Source: an uncultured Eubacteriales bacterium (lineage in GTDB: Bacteria > Bacillota > Clostridia > Oscillospirales > Acutalibacteraceae). From it: a DNA stretch of 64,000 bases. The stretch's first letter is position 1; each line of letters opens with the position of its first letter. Made by a program: the position numbers and the translations under genes. Location: NCBI GenBank assembly GCA_934546985.1, contig CAKTEE010000004.1:1-64000 (forward strand), written 5' to 3'. The notes under the pieces were generated by a model. That model made no database searches and was not told the DNA's origin. It saw nothing but the letters and a program-made list of their open reading frames with translations. Shown here one piece after another: positions 43,886 to 52,861 of the stretch.

Positions 43886-44515
43886 ATGACCAGCCCTTAT
43901 CAAATAATTGATGAAAAAAACTGGAAACGGGCGGCGCATTGCGCGGTATTCAGAAACAGCTTAGAACCAGCCTTTTGCGTCACATTCGAACTGGATATCA
44001 CCAATTTTCTGTATAGAATAAAAGAAGAGAACTATTCTTTTACCATGGCAATGATTTATGCCGTTTCAAAATGCGCAAATGAAATTGAAGAATTCCGTTA
44101 CCGTTTTATCGACGGTCAAGTTGCCCTGTTTGATAAGATTAATACCGCGTTTACTTATCTTGACAAAGAAACGGAGCTTTTCAAAGTTGTAAATGTACCC
44201 ATGTGCGACACCTTGGAGGAATACGTTCCTCTTGCTGTGAAAACAGCGCAGGAGCAAAAAGAATATTTTACCGGACCTTTGGGCAACGATGTGTTTCAGT
44301 TTTCCCCTATGCCATGGGTATCGTATACTCACATTTCGCATACCAACTCCGGAAAAAAAGACAATGCAACTCCTTTGTTCGACTGGGGAAAATTTTTTGA
44401 AAGGGATGAAAAGATAATTCTTCCTTTTTCCGTACAGGCCCACCATTCTTTTGTGGATGGACTGCATATTGGAAAATTGTATGAATCCATACAAAAATAT
44501 CTAAACGAATTTTGA
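43886..44515 (+). CDS. Chloramphenicol acetyltransferase-like O-acyltransferase
   Basis: 209 residues with the type A CAT layout and the active-site motif VQAHHSFVDGLH (catalytic His in HHxxxDG). PWVSYTHISHTNSG and PLFDWGKF also fit. AAAGGGG precedes the ATG. Many clostridial CAT-like proteins are not proven resistance genes, and the N-terminal part differs from the classical enzymes, so acceptor and resistance role are open. Stand-alone gene between nadABC (divergent) and hflX. Confidence 0.85.
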   Translation: MTSPYQIIDEKNWKRAAHCAVFRNSLEPAFCVTFELDITNFLYRIKEENYSFTMAMIYAVSKCANEIEEFRYRFIDGQVALFDKINTAFTYLDKETELFKVVNVPMCDTLEEYVPLAVKTAQEQKEYFTGPLGNDVFQFSPMPWVSYTHISHTNSGKKDNATPLFDWGKFFERDEKIILPFSVQAHHSFVDGLHIGKLYESIQKYLNEF

Positions 44516-44613
44516 ATTTGCAATGATACAGGAGATACGAATAAAATGGGCATATAATAACGAAAAGCAATACAAACCAGATGAATAAACAAACACACAA
44601 ACGAGGTGTATTT

Positions 44614-45870
44614 ATGGAATATTTTGAAAACCGACAGGAAGCAGAACGCGCGCTGCTGGTCAGTTTAGATACCGGCGAATTTGACGCGGAAGCATCCATC
44701 AGCGAATTAGCAGAACTTGCAAAAACCGCCGGCGCACAGGTCATCGGCAGTATGATACAGAATCGTGACACACCTAACAGCGCCACATTTATCGGCACTG
44801 GCAAACTGGAAGAAGTTCGGGATTTTTGCGGCAAAAATGAAATTGACCTTCTGATTTTTGACAGCGAGCTTTCCCCTATTCAACAGCGCAACATCGAGCG
44901 GGAAACGGACGTACGCACCATCGACCGCACTTCCCTGATTCTTGATATTTTTGCCGCCCACGCCCGCTCCAGCGAGGGTAAAATTCAGGTTGAACTGGCA
45001 CAGTTAAAATATATGCTTCCGCGTCTGACCGGCAAGGGAACGGAACTTTCCCGTCTGGGCGGCGGCATCGGCACCCGGGGTCCCGGTGAAAGCAAGCTGG
45101 AAAGCGACAAACGTCATATCCGCCGCCGGATTGCCGCGCTGGAAGAACAGTTGAAAAACATTGAAAAGCGGCGTATCAGCCAACGCGCCCGCCGAAAAAA
45201 AGACGGTGTGGAAACTGTTGCCATTGTCGGCTATACAAACGCAGGAAAATCCACCCTGATGAACACACTGACGCAGGCAGGCGTGCTTGCCCAAGATAAA
45301 CTGTTTGCAACCCTTGACCCCACCGCCCGTGCTTTAACCCTGCCCGACGGGCGCAAAATTATGCTCATTGATACGGTTGGGCTTATCCGACGTCTGCCCC
45401 ATAAACTGGTAGAAGCTTTTAAATCTACGCTGGAAGAAGCGGCAAGCGCGGATGTTATTTTAAATGTCTGCGATGCGTCCAGCCCTGAAGCGGCAGAACA
45501 TCTCACAGTAACGGCAAAACTGTTGGAAGATTTGGAATGCACCGGCAAACCTATTATTTGTGTTATGAACAAATGCGATTTGATTTCTGATATTTTCAAT
45601 ATTCCGTCCATTGGCGCAAGCGTACGAATCTCTGCAAAAACCGGCGAAGGGCTCCCTGGTCTGCTGGATACTGTAGCCGCCGCACTCCCCCCCACCCGCC
45701 GGAAATTCAGTCTGCTGATTCCTTTTTCTGACGGCGCACAGGCTGCTCTTCTCCGCAGGGAAGGACAGGTGGAACAGGAAGAATACCGCGCAGACGGACT
45801 TTATATGGAGGTTGTGCTGGACGTCCGCTATTTTTCAGATATTATCAAGCAATACGCCGTGAAAGAGTAG
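44614..45870 (+). CDS. hflX: Ribosome-associated GTPase HflX
   Basis: About 418 residues from ATG 44614 (GAGGTG five bases ahead; an upstream in-frame ATG at 44581 has no site). N-terminal HflX domain (GTGKLEEVRDF, LSPIQQRNIERE), glycine-rich linker ELSRLGGGIGTRGPGES, a coiled coil, then the G domain: GYTNAGKST (G1), DTVGL (G3), NKCD (G4). HflX splits stalled 70S ribosomes under stress in E. coli. Terminator follows. Confidence 0.97.
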   Translation: MEYFENRQEAERALLVSLDTGEFDAEASISELAELAKTAGAQVIGSMIQNRDTPNSATFIGTGKLEEVRDFCGKNEIDLLIFDSELSPIQQRNIERETDVRTIDRTSLILDIFAAHARSSEGKIQVELAQLKYMLPRLTGKGTELSRLGGGIGTRGPGESKLESDKRHIRRRIAALEEQLKNIEKRRISQRARRKKDGVETVAIVGYTNAGKSTLMNTLTQAGVLAQDKLFATLDPTARALTLPDGRKIMLIDTVGLIRRLPHKLVEAFKSTLEEAASADVILNVCDASSPEAAEHLTVTAKLLEDLECTGKPIICVMNKCDLISDIFNIPSIGASVRISAKTGEGLPGLLDTVAAALPPTRRKFSLLIPFSDGAQAALLRREGQVEQEEYRADGLYMEVVLDVRYFSDIIKQYAVKE

Positions 45871-45908
45871 CAGGGGTATTGGCAACATCATAAAATAATT
45901 CTATGTAA

Positions 45909-45946
45909 AGCAACGGTACAGCCATTCACTGTTCCGTTGCTATTTT
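45909..45946 (+). terminator. Terminator after hflX
   Basis: 13-bp stem with one mismatch (45909-45921 with 45929-45941), then ATTTTT. Confidence 0.85.
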
Positions 45947-46042
45947 TCACAGTACTTTTTAGAAACATCAGGTATAAATTCCAGATACATTGCCGGAAGA
46001 CCAAAAACAATATTTTTGTTCCAGCGAAAATATTGTTATATA

Positions 46043-46103
46043 TTGACATCCACAAGGAATATGATATAATATAAGCAAACATATCAACAGATAATCATAT
46101 GTT
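46043..46103 (+). promoter_or_regulatory. Metal-locus promoter with ArsR/SmtB-type operator
   Basis: TTGACA (46043-46048), 16 bases, TATAAT (46065-46070). Just downstream AACATAT-N12-ATATGTT (46078-46103) matches the 12-2-12 layout of SmtB/CzrA sites, with 9 of 12 arm positions symmetric. Confidence 0.65.
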
Positions 46104-46136
46104 TAATTATTAATTCATTGAAAGGGGTGGCTTTTT

Positions 46137-46355
46137 ATGAAAAAAACTTACGGTATTGAAGTTGACTGCGCAAATTGCGCTGCTAAAATGGAAGAAGCTG
46201 CAAAAAATACTGATGGGGTTACAAATGCAACAGTTGCCTTTATGACTCAGAAAATGAACGTTGAATTTGCAGACGGAGCGGATGAAACAGCCGTTATGAA
46301 AGCTGTGCTTAAAAATTGCAAAAAGATTGAAGACGATTGTGAAATCTTTTTTTAA
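46137..46355 (+). CDS. Heavy-metal-associated (HMA) domain protein
   Basis: 72 residues, one ferredoxin-like HMA fold with the metal motif DCANCAAKME (Cys11, Cys14). It probably hands the metal to the ATPase that starts 13 bases later, whose own N-terminus has no HMA domain; so the domain is encoded apart. AAAGGGG lies ahead of the ATG. Confidence 0.93.
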   Translation: MKKTYGIEVDCANCAAKMEEAAKNTDGVTNATVAFMTQKMNVEFADGADETAVMKAVLKNCKKIEDDCEIFF

Positions 46356-46367
46356 GGGTGATGCTGT

Positions 46368-48245
46368 ATGAATCATAAGCAAAAAAAGGTATTTGTAAGA
46401 ATTGTGATTTCTGCAATACTTGTTGCGGCAGTTATTGTTTTAAACAGGTTTATTGAGTTAAATACTTATGTTTTGCCTGTGCTTTATCTAATCCCTTATT
46501 TCATCATCGGCTATGATATTTTAAAAAAGGCGGTTAAAGGACTTTTTAAAGGGCAGGTTTTTGATGAGAACTTTCTTATGGCTGTTGCCACTGTCGGTGC
46601 CGTTTGTCTTGGTGAATACGCTGAAGGCGTTGCCGTAATGCTTTTTTATCAAATAGGCGAGCTGTTCCAGAGCATAGCCGTGGGAAAAAGCAGGCGGAAC
46701 ATCACCGCCCTTATGGATATCCGGCCCGATTATGCAAACATTGAATCAGACGGTAAAATAAAAAAAGTTGACCCTGATGATGTTTCCATAGGAACAGAAA
46801 TTATTGTCAACCCCGGTGAAAAAATCCCTATTGACGGAATCATTATCAACGGCGAAACCACGCTCAACACCAGTGCATTAACGGGAGAAAGTATTCCCCG
46901 GGATGCAAAACCAGGCGATGAAATTATCAGCGGCTGCATTAATATGACCGGCGTTATTAAAATAAAAACCACCAAAAAATTCGGTGATTCCACTGTTTCC
47001 AAAATACTTGATTTAGTTGAAAATTCAAGCATGAAAAAATCAAGGTCCGAAAATTTTATAACAAAGTTTGCGAAGTATTACACACCTACCGTTTGTATAA
47101 GCGCATTAGCGCTTGCAATTCTTCCGCCTGTTATCAGGCTGATTACAGGCAATGAGGCTATGTGGAGCGAATGGATTATCCGCGCATTGACATTTCTTGT
47201 AATCAGCTGTCCCTGTGCGCTGGTTATTTCAATTCCCCTCTCCTTTTTCGCAGGTATCGGCTGTGCCTCAAGCAGCGGCATTTTAGTTAAAGGCTCCAAC
47301 CACCTGGAAGCATTATCAAACACGAAATACGTTGTCTTTGACAAAACAGGAACCTTAACAAAGGGCACATTTGAAGTAACGGGAGTTTACCCATCGGACG
47401 GTTTCGATAACAACAGCTTAATCAGATATGCCGCCATTGCAGAAAGCGCGTCAAGCCATCCCATAAGCGTAAGCATAAAAAAGGTTTACGGCAGGGACAT
47501 TCAGCCAGACGAAGCAGGGGATATCAAAGAAATCGCGGGGTACGGCGTATCTGCTGTTGTTGACGGTAAAAAAGTATTTGCCGGCAATCAAAAACTAATG
47601 ATTAAAGAAGGATTTCATGTTACCGGCATGCATGACGAAGGTACAGTTGTCTACATGGCAGTTGACGGAAAATATGCAGGCTGTATCGTAATTTCTGATG
47701 TGATAAAAGAAAACTCTGCCATAGCTTTAGAAGAACTGAAAGCAAACGGAGTAAAGAAAACAGTTATGCTGACAGGAGATTCAAATGCAGCGGCAAAAAA
47801 AGCTGCAGAAAAAATCAAAATTGACGAGGTTTATTCAGAACTCCTGCCTGCCGATAAAGTAAGTCAGGTTGAAAGGCTTCTTCAGGAAAAAGGAAACAGA
47901 GAAATCCTCGCCTTTGTCGGCGATGGTATTAATGACGCTCCTGTCTTATCCCGTGCCGATATCGGCATTGCTATGGGCGCCCTTGGCTCAGACGCGGCTA
48001 TTGAGGCGGCAGATATCGTCCTTATGGATGACGACCCAATTAAAATTTCAAAAGCAATCAGGATTTCAAGGAAATGCCTGAGAATTGTAAAGGAAAACAT
48101 CGTTATCGCATTAGGAATCAAAGCCATATGTCTGATACTCGGCGCATTAGGTATTGCCAATATGTGGTTTGCTATCTTTGCCGATGTCGGCGTTATGATA
48201 ATTGCAGTGCTCAACGCGATTCGTGCCCTTAAAATAAAAGAATAG
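46368..48245 (+). CDS. P1B-type heavy-metal ATPase, Zn/Cd-like
   Basis: 625 residues: eight membrane segments, TGES actuator motif (LTGESIPRDAK), SCPCALVISIP in the transport helix, DKTGTLTKG (phosphorylated Asp), HP motif (SSHPISV) and GDGINDAP. The final helix has DVGVMIIAVLNAIR with Asp, the mark of Zn2+/Cd2+/Pb2+ pumps (P1B-2) rather than copper. No soluble N-terminal HMA. Exports the metal from the cytosol. Confidence 0.95.
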   Translation: MNHKQKKVFVRIVISAILVAAVIVLNRFIELNTYVLPVLYLIPYFIIGYDILKKAVKGLFKGQVFDENFLMAVATVGAVCLGEYAEGVAVMLFYQIGELFQSIAVGKSRRNITALMDIRPDYANIESDGKIKKVDPDDVSIGTEIIVNPGEKIPIDGIIINGETTLNTSALTGESIPRDAKPGDEIISGCINMTGVIKIKTTKKFGDSTVSKILDLVENSSMKKSRSENFITKFAKYYTPTVCISALALAILPPVIRLITGNEAMWSEWIIRALTFLVISCPCALVISIPLSFFAGIGCASSSGILVKGSNHLEALSNTKYVVFDKTGTLTKGTFEVTGVYPSDGFDNNSLIRYAAIAESASSHPISVSIKKVYGRDIQPDEAGDIKEIAGYGVSAVVDGKKVFAGNQKLMIKEGFHVTGMHDEGTVVYMAVDGKYAGCIVISDVIKENSAIALEELKANGVKKTVMLTGDSNAAAKKAAEKIKIDEVYSELLPADKVSQVERLLQEKGNREILAFVGDGINDAPVLSRADIGIAMGALGSDAAIEAADIVLMDDDPIKISKAIRISRKCLRIVKENIVIALGIKAICLILGALGIANMWFAIFADVGVMIIAVLNAIRALKIKE

Positions 48246-48271
48246 TCTGAACGACCCATTACAGCCTCTCT

Positions 48272-48300
48272 TTGACAGGGAGGTTGTTTCGCTGTATAAT
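48272..48300 (+). promoter_or_regulatory. Separate promoter for the ArsR-type regulator
   Basis: TTGACA (48272-48277), 17 bases, TATAAT (48295-48300), embedded in a CCTCTC/GGGAGG hairpin after the ATPase. Confidence 0.65.
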
Positions 48301-48327
48301 AAAATAAAAGTTTGTGAGGTGATTAGG

Positions 48328-48681
48328 ATGGAGCAAAAATTGAATTGCGGCTGCGGAGAAATACACCAGCAGTTATTAAAAATTGTTGAAGAAAAACTGC
48401 CGGATGAAAATGAACTTTATGATTTGGCTGAACTTTTTAAAGTATTTGGCGATTCAACAAGAATCAGAATACTTTTTGTGCTTTTTGAATGTGAAGTTTG
48501 CGTTTGTGATTTGGCACAGGCACTGAACATGACACAGTCGGCAGTTTCACATCACCTCAAGATATTAAAACAAAACAAACTCGTCAAAAACAGGCGGGAA
48601 GGCAAATCTATCTTTTATGCACTTGCAGATGATCATGTAAGAACAATTATAAAACAGGGGCTTGACCATATAGAAGAATAA
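48328..48681 (+). CDS. ArsR/SmtB-family metal sensor
   Basis: 117 residues from ATG 48328 (GTGAGGTG ahead; GTG 48319 is in frame but overlaps that site). Winged helix-turn-helix with LFKVFGDSTRIRIL and LNMTQSAVSHHLKILK. Possible metal sites: NCGCGE at the N-terminus, ECEVCVC before the recognition helix, and DDHVRTIIKQGLDHIEE at the C-terminus, which matches the alpha-5 Zn site (DxH...HxxE) of SmtB/CzrA. Likely represses the upstream efflux genes until Zn or Cd binds. Confidence 0.93.
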   Translation: MEQKLNCGCGEIHQQLLKIVEEKLPDENELYDLAELFKVFGDSTRIRILFVLFECEVCVCDLAQALNMTQSAVSHHLKILKQNKLVKNRREGKSIFYALADDHVRTIIKQGLDHIEE

Positions 48682-48839
48682 TCTATTTCATTACGGAAGC
48701 CTCCTTATTGGGTTACAGCCTGTTGGAAAAACAGTATACTGCTTAATCTCCATGACAGATTCAGAATATGTGACATTTTTTATTGCAACGCAATTTTCAA
48801 CTATCCCCTTTTTTATAATACATAAAAGGAGTACTCGTA

Positions 48840-49433
48840 TTGATTAAGGAAATTGAAAATAGAAGAAGTATCCGCAAATATACAAAAACTGCCATTCCCG
48901 AACAAGATATTCTTGAAATAATTGCGGCCGCTGTCAAAGCGCCCTCTGCCAAAAACAGACAACCATGGAAGTTTATTGTAATTCAGGGACAGGCAAAAAC
49001 GCAAATGCTGGAAGCTTTTCGCAATGGTATCCAAAGAGAAGAAAGCGGCACGGCGCTTTTACCGAACAGTCGGCAGCATATCGCCGCTGCAAAACATACC
49101 GTTGACATTATAGAACAGGCTCCCGTTACAATTTTCATTATTAATACTGAAGGCGCGGGAATTTTTACCTCCCGCACGCCGGAAGAACAGATTTATGAAC
49201 TTTCCAATATTCAATCTATTAGTGCGGCAATCCAGAATATGCTAATTACTGCAGAGGAAAAAGGGCTGGGAAGCCTGTGGATTTGCGACATTTTCTTTGC
49301 CTATGAAGAACTATGCCAGTGGGTAAACACCGATGGCGAACTTATCGCCGCAGTTGCACTGGGCGTTCCCGCGGAAACACCTGCCGCCCGCCCCCGCAAA
49401 ACGCTCAACGATGTTGTAGTCTGGAAAAAATAA
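48840..49433 (+). CDS. Nitroreductase-family flavoprotein
   Basis: 197 residues from TTG with AAAGGAG 8 bases ahead. Family start IENRRSIRKYTKTAI, then APSAKNRQPWKFIVI (FMN phosphate/ribityl contacts), and ITAEEKGLGSLWICDI near the C-terminus. NAD(P)H-dependent FMN oxidoreductase; the natural substrate is not evident. Stand-alone gene with a strong terminator. Confidence 0.92.
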   Translation: MIKEIENRRSIRKYTKTAIPEQDILEIIAAAVKAPSAKNRQPWKFIVIQGQAKTQMLEAFRNGIQREESGTALLPNSRQHIAAAKHTVDIIEQAPVTIFIINTEGAGIFTSRTPEEQIYELSNIQSISAAIQNMLITAEEKGLGSLWICDIFFAYEELCQWVNTDGELIAAVALGVPAETPAARPRKTLNDVVVWKK

Positions 49434-49489
49434 GGGTTGTGCACAGCAATAAACAAAACCTTTCCTAACAAAAATAATTATTTGCAGAC

Positions 49490-49532
49490 AAACCCATTGC
49501 ACACGCGCAGCAGTGCAATGGGTTTATTTTTT
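49490..49532 (+). terminator. Terminator after the nitroreductase
   Basis: 13-bp perfect stem (49490-49502 with 49513-49525), then ATTTTTT. Confidence 0.9.
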
Positions 49533-49850
49533 ATGTTTTATTAATATATTGCAGGATTACGTCAATCTTCTCACGGGGAATTGATGTTATTGACAGATTG
49601 GAATTGTAAGGAATAATATTTTTTAACCATGCTACATCATATAAAACGCCGTATTTATATCCCGTTTTACGATAAATTCTTAGACGATGAAAATCCAGAT
49701 GTTTGCAAAAACTTTTTCCTTTTATAGAGGGATATTGCTCCACCGTATACCGCTATCGGCATCTTCTTTTAAAATAGGATTTGCTCACAAGAGCATAGCG
49801 TTTTGCATTTACAGTATCAATACCCAGACAAGCTATAAACTTTTCATTCC
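49531..49850 (-). pseudogene. C-terminal remnant of a GNAT acetyltransferase
   Basis: The minus-strand ORF gives LDFHRLRIYRKTGYKYGVLY, DVAWLKNIIPYNSNLS and IPREKI, which follow the C-terminal pattern of phosphinothricin-type N-acetyltransferases (xGxYxxxGYKxGxWxDVxWLEK). The acetyl-CoA-binding N-terminal half is missing or scrambled beyond 49743. Probably a dead fragment. Confidence 0.6.
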
Positions 49851-50184
49851 ATATCTTGTGCAAAAGTCCTGTAGTTATATTATTTCACTCTGCAAAATCA
49901 ATTTGTAACACTTTTGCAATCTTTATTTCTAATTTAGAATTTTAAATGCAGATTTTATATGCATTTCACAAACTAAGTTTATATCATCAAATTGATACAT
50001 TACTTTGTCAAAAGTAAAAAAAATACATGAAAAATAACAATATTATGAATAAAATATGACGATTTAGTGAATTTATTTTTCTCATATTTCTGTCGCTGTA
50101 ATTCCGCATTTTGCATTTTGATGAATTTATAGCAAAAATATGCAATTAACACCATTTTTATACATCTATTTTACTTGATTAATG

Positions 50185-50210
50185 GTTACAAAAGTGTTAC
50201 AATAATTACA
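50185..50210. promoter_or_regulatory. GTTACA direct repeats (WalR-like site)
   Basis: GTTACA-N5-GTTACA (50185-50201) with ATTACA at 50205-50210. On the minus strand this is TGTAAC-N5-TGTAAC, the WalR/YycF pattern TGTWAH-N5-TGTWAH, about 90 bases before a wall hydrolase. Confidence 0.5.
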
Positions 50211-50290
50211 TTCTTTTTGCAGATATTTCATCCATAACAAAAATATGGAAATAAAATTAGGTTCCACCTAAGAAGGAGAGCTGATTTCAT

Positions 50291-51895
50291 ATGTCTCATT
50301 CCGTTAAAAAAATTACTTCCCTGCTGTTAAGCGTAATTATGCTCAGCGCAGTTATTTTTTGTATTCCAACCGCAAGCGCTGCAGATACATACACAGCGCA
50401 AAGCGCGATCCTGAAAGTTGCAGTTAATGAGTTAGGCTATGCAGAAAGCGGCATTGACAATACCAAATACGGTGAATGGTTTGGCGCACAAACCGCATGG
50501 TGCTGTATTTTTATTTCATGGTGTGCAAATGAAACGGACCTTCGTTTTGGTACGAATATGTACGGAAACATTTTCCCAAAAACAGGCACCTGTACAAATA
50601 GTATGCAGTGGTTCCAGAGAAGGGGCGAATTTCAAAGCCGTTCCTCCGGTTATGTCCCCAAAGCCGGCGACCTGATTTATTTTAACTGGAACGGCGGCAG
50701 CAACGCACAGCATATCGGCATTGTCGAAGGTACTTCTACCCAAAACGGTGTTACCAACGTTGACCAACTCAGCGGTAATTTCGGCAATGCAGTAAAACGT
50801 TATTCCTATAAGCTCTCCGATACCCGTATTCTGGGCTACGCTACCCCAAACTACGCATCTCAGGGCAACGGGTTAGTAGATAACGGCAACGGCTGGAGTT
50901 CTAATGAAAAAGATCCTGATGACGGTATTATTGCTTTCAGCGGCAACGGTACTACCACAGATAACCTGAATGTTCGTAAAGGTCCGTCTACAGGTTACAG
51001 CAAGCTGGGCACAGTGCCAAAAGGTTCTTCTGTAGCAATTATCGGTAAATTCAGCAACGGCTGGTATAAAATCAATTACGGCAACGGCGTTGGCTATGTT
51101 TGCGGCGATTATGTAAAACTCAGTGATAGCCCCGTAACAACTACCGCGGCTTCAACTACAACTACTACAAATATAGACAATAGCAACGTAACTGACATGA
51201 ATGCAATTGGACAAACCACAGACAACCTCAATGTCCGTACCGGTCCGGCTACTTCTTACAAAATTCTCGGTACTGCGCTAAAAGGTTCTGATTTGACAGT
51301 TACCGGTAAAGTTTCCGGTTCCCCTGATTGGTACCGTGTAAACTATAAAGGTAACATCGGCTATGTTTGCGGGACTTATTTAAAACTTTCTTCTACACCG
51401 AACACAACCACTATCACAACAACAAAAACTACAACAACGACCACAACACAAGTTACTACCACCACACAAACCAATAAAGAAAATCTTAATGGAAGCGGCA
51501 CTACCACTGCAAACCTGAATATGCGCACCGGCCCTTCTACCTCTTATAGCCGTATTCTGGTAATCCCCTCCGGTACACAAGTACAAATTACCGATAAAAC
51601 TATAATCGGTTCTACTACTTGGTATAAAATAACCTATAAAGATTATACCGGTTATGTTTCCGGCGATTACCTTTCCAACCTGAAATTTAGTGACAACAAC
51701 ACAGAAACTCCGGTCGGCAAAACAGGTATAACCACTGATTACCTGAATGTACGTACTGGTCCTGGTACCTCTTATTCCAAACTTGCTGTATTAAGCAAAG
51801 GTACCAAAGTAAATATTTTGAATGAAACAAACGGTTGGTATCATATAGCGTATAACACTGGTTCTGCATATGTCTGTGCAGACTATGTAAAATAA
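50291..51895 (+). CDS. Secreted CHAP-domain wall hydrolase with four SH3b repeats
   Basis: 534 residues. Signal peptide cut after TASA (residue 30), then a CHAP amidase/endopeptidase domain with catalytic Cys71 (AWCCIFISW) and His141 (AQHIGIVE). Four SH3b repeats follow (about 220-278, 308-370, 400-460, 477-534), each with NLNVRxGPS-like starts, joined by Thr-rich linkers. Outside the cell it should bind and cut peptidoglycan. AAGGAGAG lies ahead of the ATG. Own terminator; WalR-like repeats upstream. Confidence 0.93.
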   Translation: MSHSVKKITSLLLSVIMLSAVIFCIPTASAADTYTAQSAILKVAVNELGYAESGIDNTKYGEWFGAQTAWCCIFISWCANETDLRFGTNMYGNIFPKTGTCTNSMQWFQRRGEFQSRSSGYVPKAGDLIYFNWNGGSNAQHIGIVEGTSTQNGVTNVDQLSGNFGNAVKRYSYKLSDTRILGYATPNYASQGNGLVDNGNGWSSNEKDPDDGIIAFSGNGTTTDNLNVRKGPSTGYSKLGTVPKGSSVAIIGKFSNGWYKINYGNGVGYVCGDYVKLSDSPVTTTAASTTTTTNIDNSNVTDMNAIGQTTDNLNVRTGPATSYKILGTALKGSDLTVTGKVSGSPDWYRVNYKGNIGYVCGTYLKLSSTPNTTTITTTKTTTTTTTQVTTTTQTNKENLNGSGTTTANLNMRTGPSTSYSRILVIPSGTQVQITDKTIIGSTTWYKITYKDYTGYVSGDYLSNLKFSDNNTETPVGKTGITTDYLNVRTGPGTSYSKLAVLSKGTKVNILNETNGWYHIAYNTGSAYVCADYVK

Positions 51896-51978
51896 CTAAA
51901 ATAAAATTTCACATAATTAAAACTACGCCTAAAGGATGCGGCGTAAGCTTCATCCCTAAAAATACAATAATATCAGCA

Positions 51979-52031
51979 GCGTCTAAAGACGCATCACGAG
52001 AAACGCCAATATGAAATTGGCGTTTCTTTTG
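51979..52031 (+). terminator. Hairpins after the CHAP gene
   Basis: GCGTC/GACGC (51979-51992), then a perfect 12-bp stem (51999-52010 with 52016-52027) followed by T. The second is the likely terminator. Confidence 0.8.
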
Positions 52032-52309
52032 CATTGCAAATAATCCACAAATTATACTTGTGAAGAAAGAAAAAACAGAAGCGTTGATGATACAATATAC
52101 ATAAAGGAATTTGCAAAAAGCTACACTGTAAAACAATGCAATTTTATTACAAAAGTTATTCACAAAGGCTTCCAAGGGCACAAATCATTCACACAGATAA
52201 CGCTTATAATCATTTTATTCGCATGAAGAAAATTTACATCATACTGACCCAGAAAAAAGAAATAATTTGCTGAAACAATACATTAAGTTCAACAATATGC
52301 TTCTCGTAT

Positions 52310-52690
52310 TTGGATCATTCACACCATTTCTTGGCAAGTTCTTTTTTGCGTCCCTTACTCGACTTATCAAACTGTTTTTTAGATGCCTGCACAAAGAATA
52401 GAACACACCGCAAACTTTCAATCACTAAGGTAAACAAACTTTTCTCTGATATAGTACACAATACAGTTTGCTGTACTTTTGCACTAACTGGAGCAGAAGA
52501 AATATACACATGATCCAAACATGTCTCTACTTCTGTTATTTTTATCTTTTTCCAGCCGCATAGCATTTCCAAGATTTCTTCCTGCCTCTTTGCATTTTTC
52601 TCCATAAAATACTTTACTACGATATTGGAGGCCAAAAACTACGTGATATTTGTAATTCCAACTCGTATGAAACAAACGATTTACAATATT
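52310..52690 (-). pseudogene. Decayed IS200/IS605-family TnpA transposase (second copy)
   Basis: Minus strand, two frames: HTSWNYKYHVVFGLQYRSKV and FYGEKCKEAGR, then EEILEMLCGWKKIKITEVE and TCLDHVYISSAPVSAK. These follow the TnpA N-terminal half (KYHIVFxPKYR, IIEAxxCxDHIHMLVSIPPK); the HUH site has become HVY. A frameshift lies near 52610 and the C-terminal half is unreadable. Not the same copy or same decay as the fragment at 10757-11190. Confidence 0.75.
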
Positions 52691-52833
52691 TATTTTAAAT
52701 GATTTCTCCTTTTTTGATGCAGTTACAGGACTTCAAGTTTATTCTACAATAAAAGAAGTTCTTTTTCTACAGTATCAACATAAGCCTTCTTTGAACCGCT
52801 CGTCCAGCGCTTGGTTTTCTATATATAATAAAT

Positions 52834-52852
52834 GCCGGAGAAAATCTCCGGC
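52834..52852 (-). terminator. Terminator for the unknown 363-residue gene
   Basis: GCCGGAGA/TCTCCGGC with a 3-base loop, nine bases downstream of the minus-strand stop. Confidence 0.65.
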
Positions 52853-52861
52853 GTTGTACTT

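Larger units (their letters stand above)
49434..50290. other. Long gap: terminator, acetyltransferase remnant, regulatory DNA
   Basis: Holds the nitroreductase terminator, a dead acetyltransferase fragment (49531-49850, minus) and about 380 bases of very A+T-rich DNA upstream of the CHAP protein with GTTACA direct repeats. No intact gene seen. Confidence 0.65.
51896..52861. other. Long gap with terminator and second IS200 remnant
   Basis: Contains two hairpins after the CHAP gene, the transposase remnant at 52310-52690 (minus) and a terminator for the next minus-strand gene. The rest shows no gene I can support. Confidence 0.6.
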
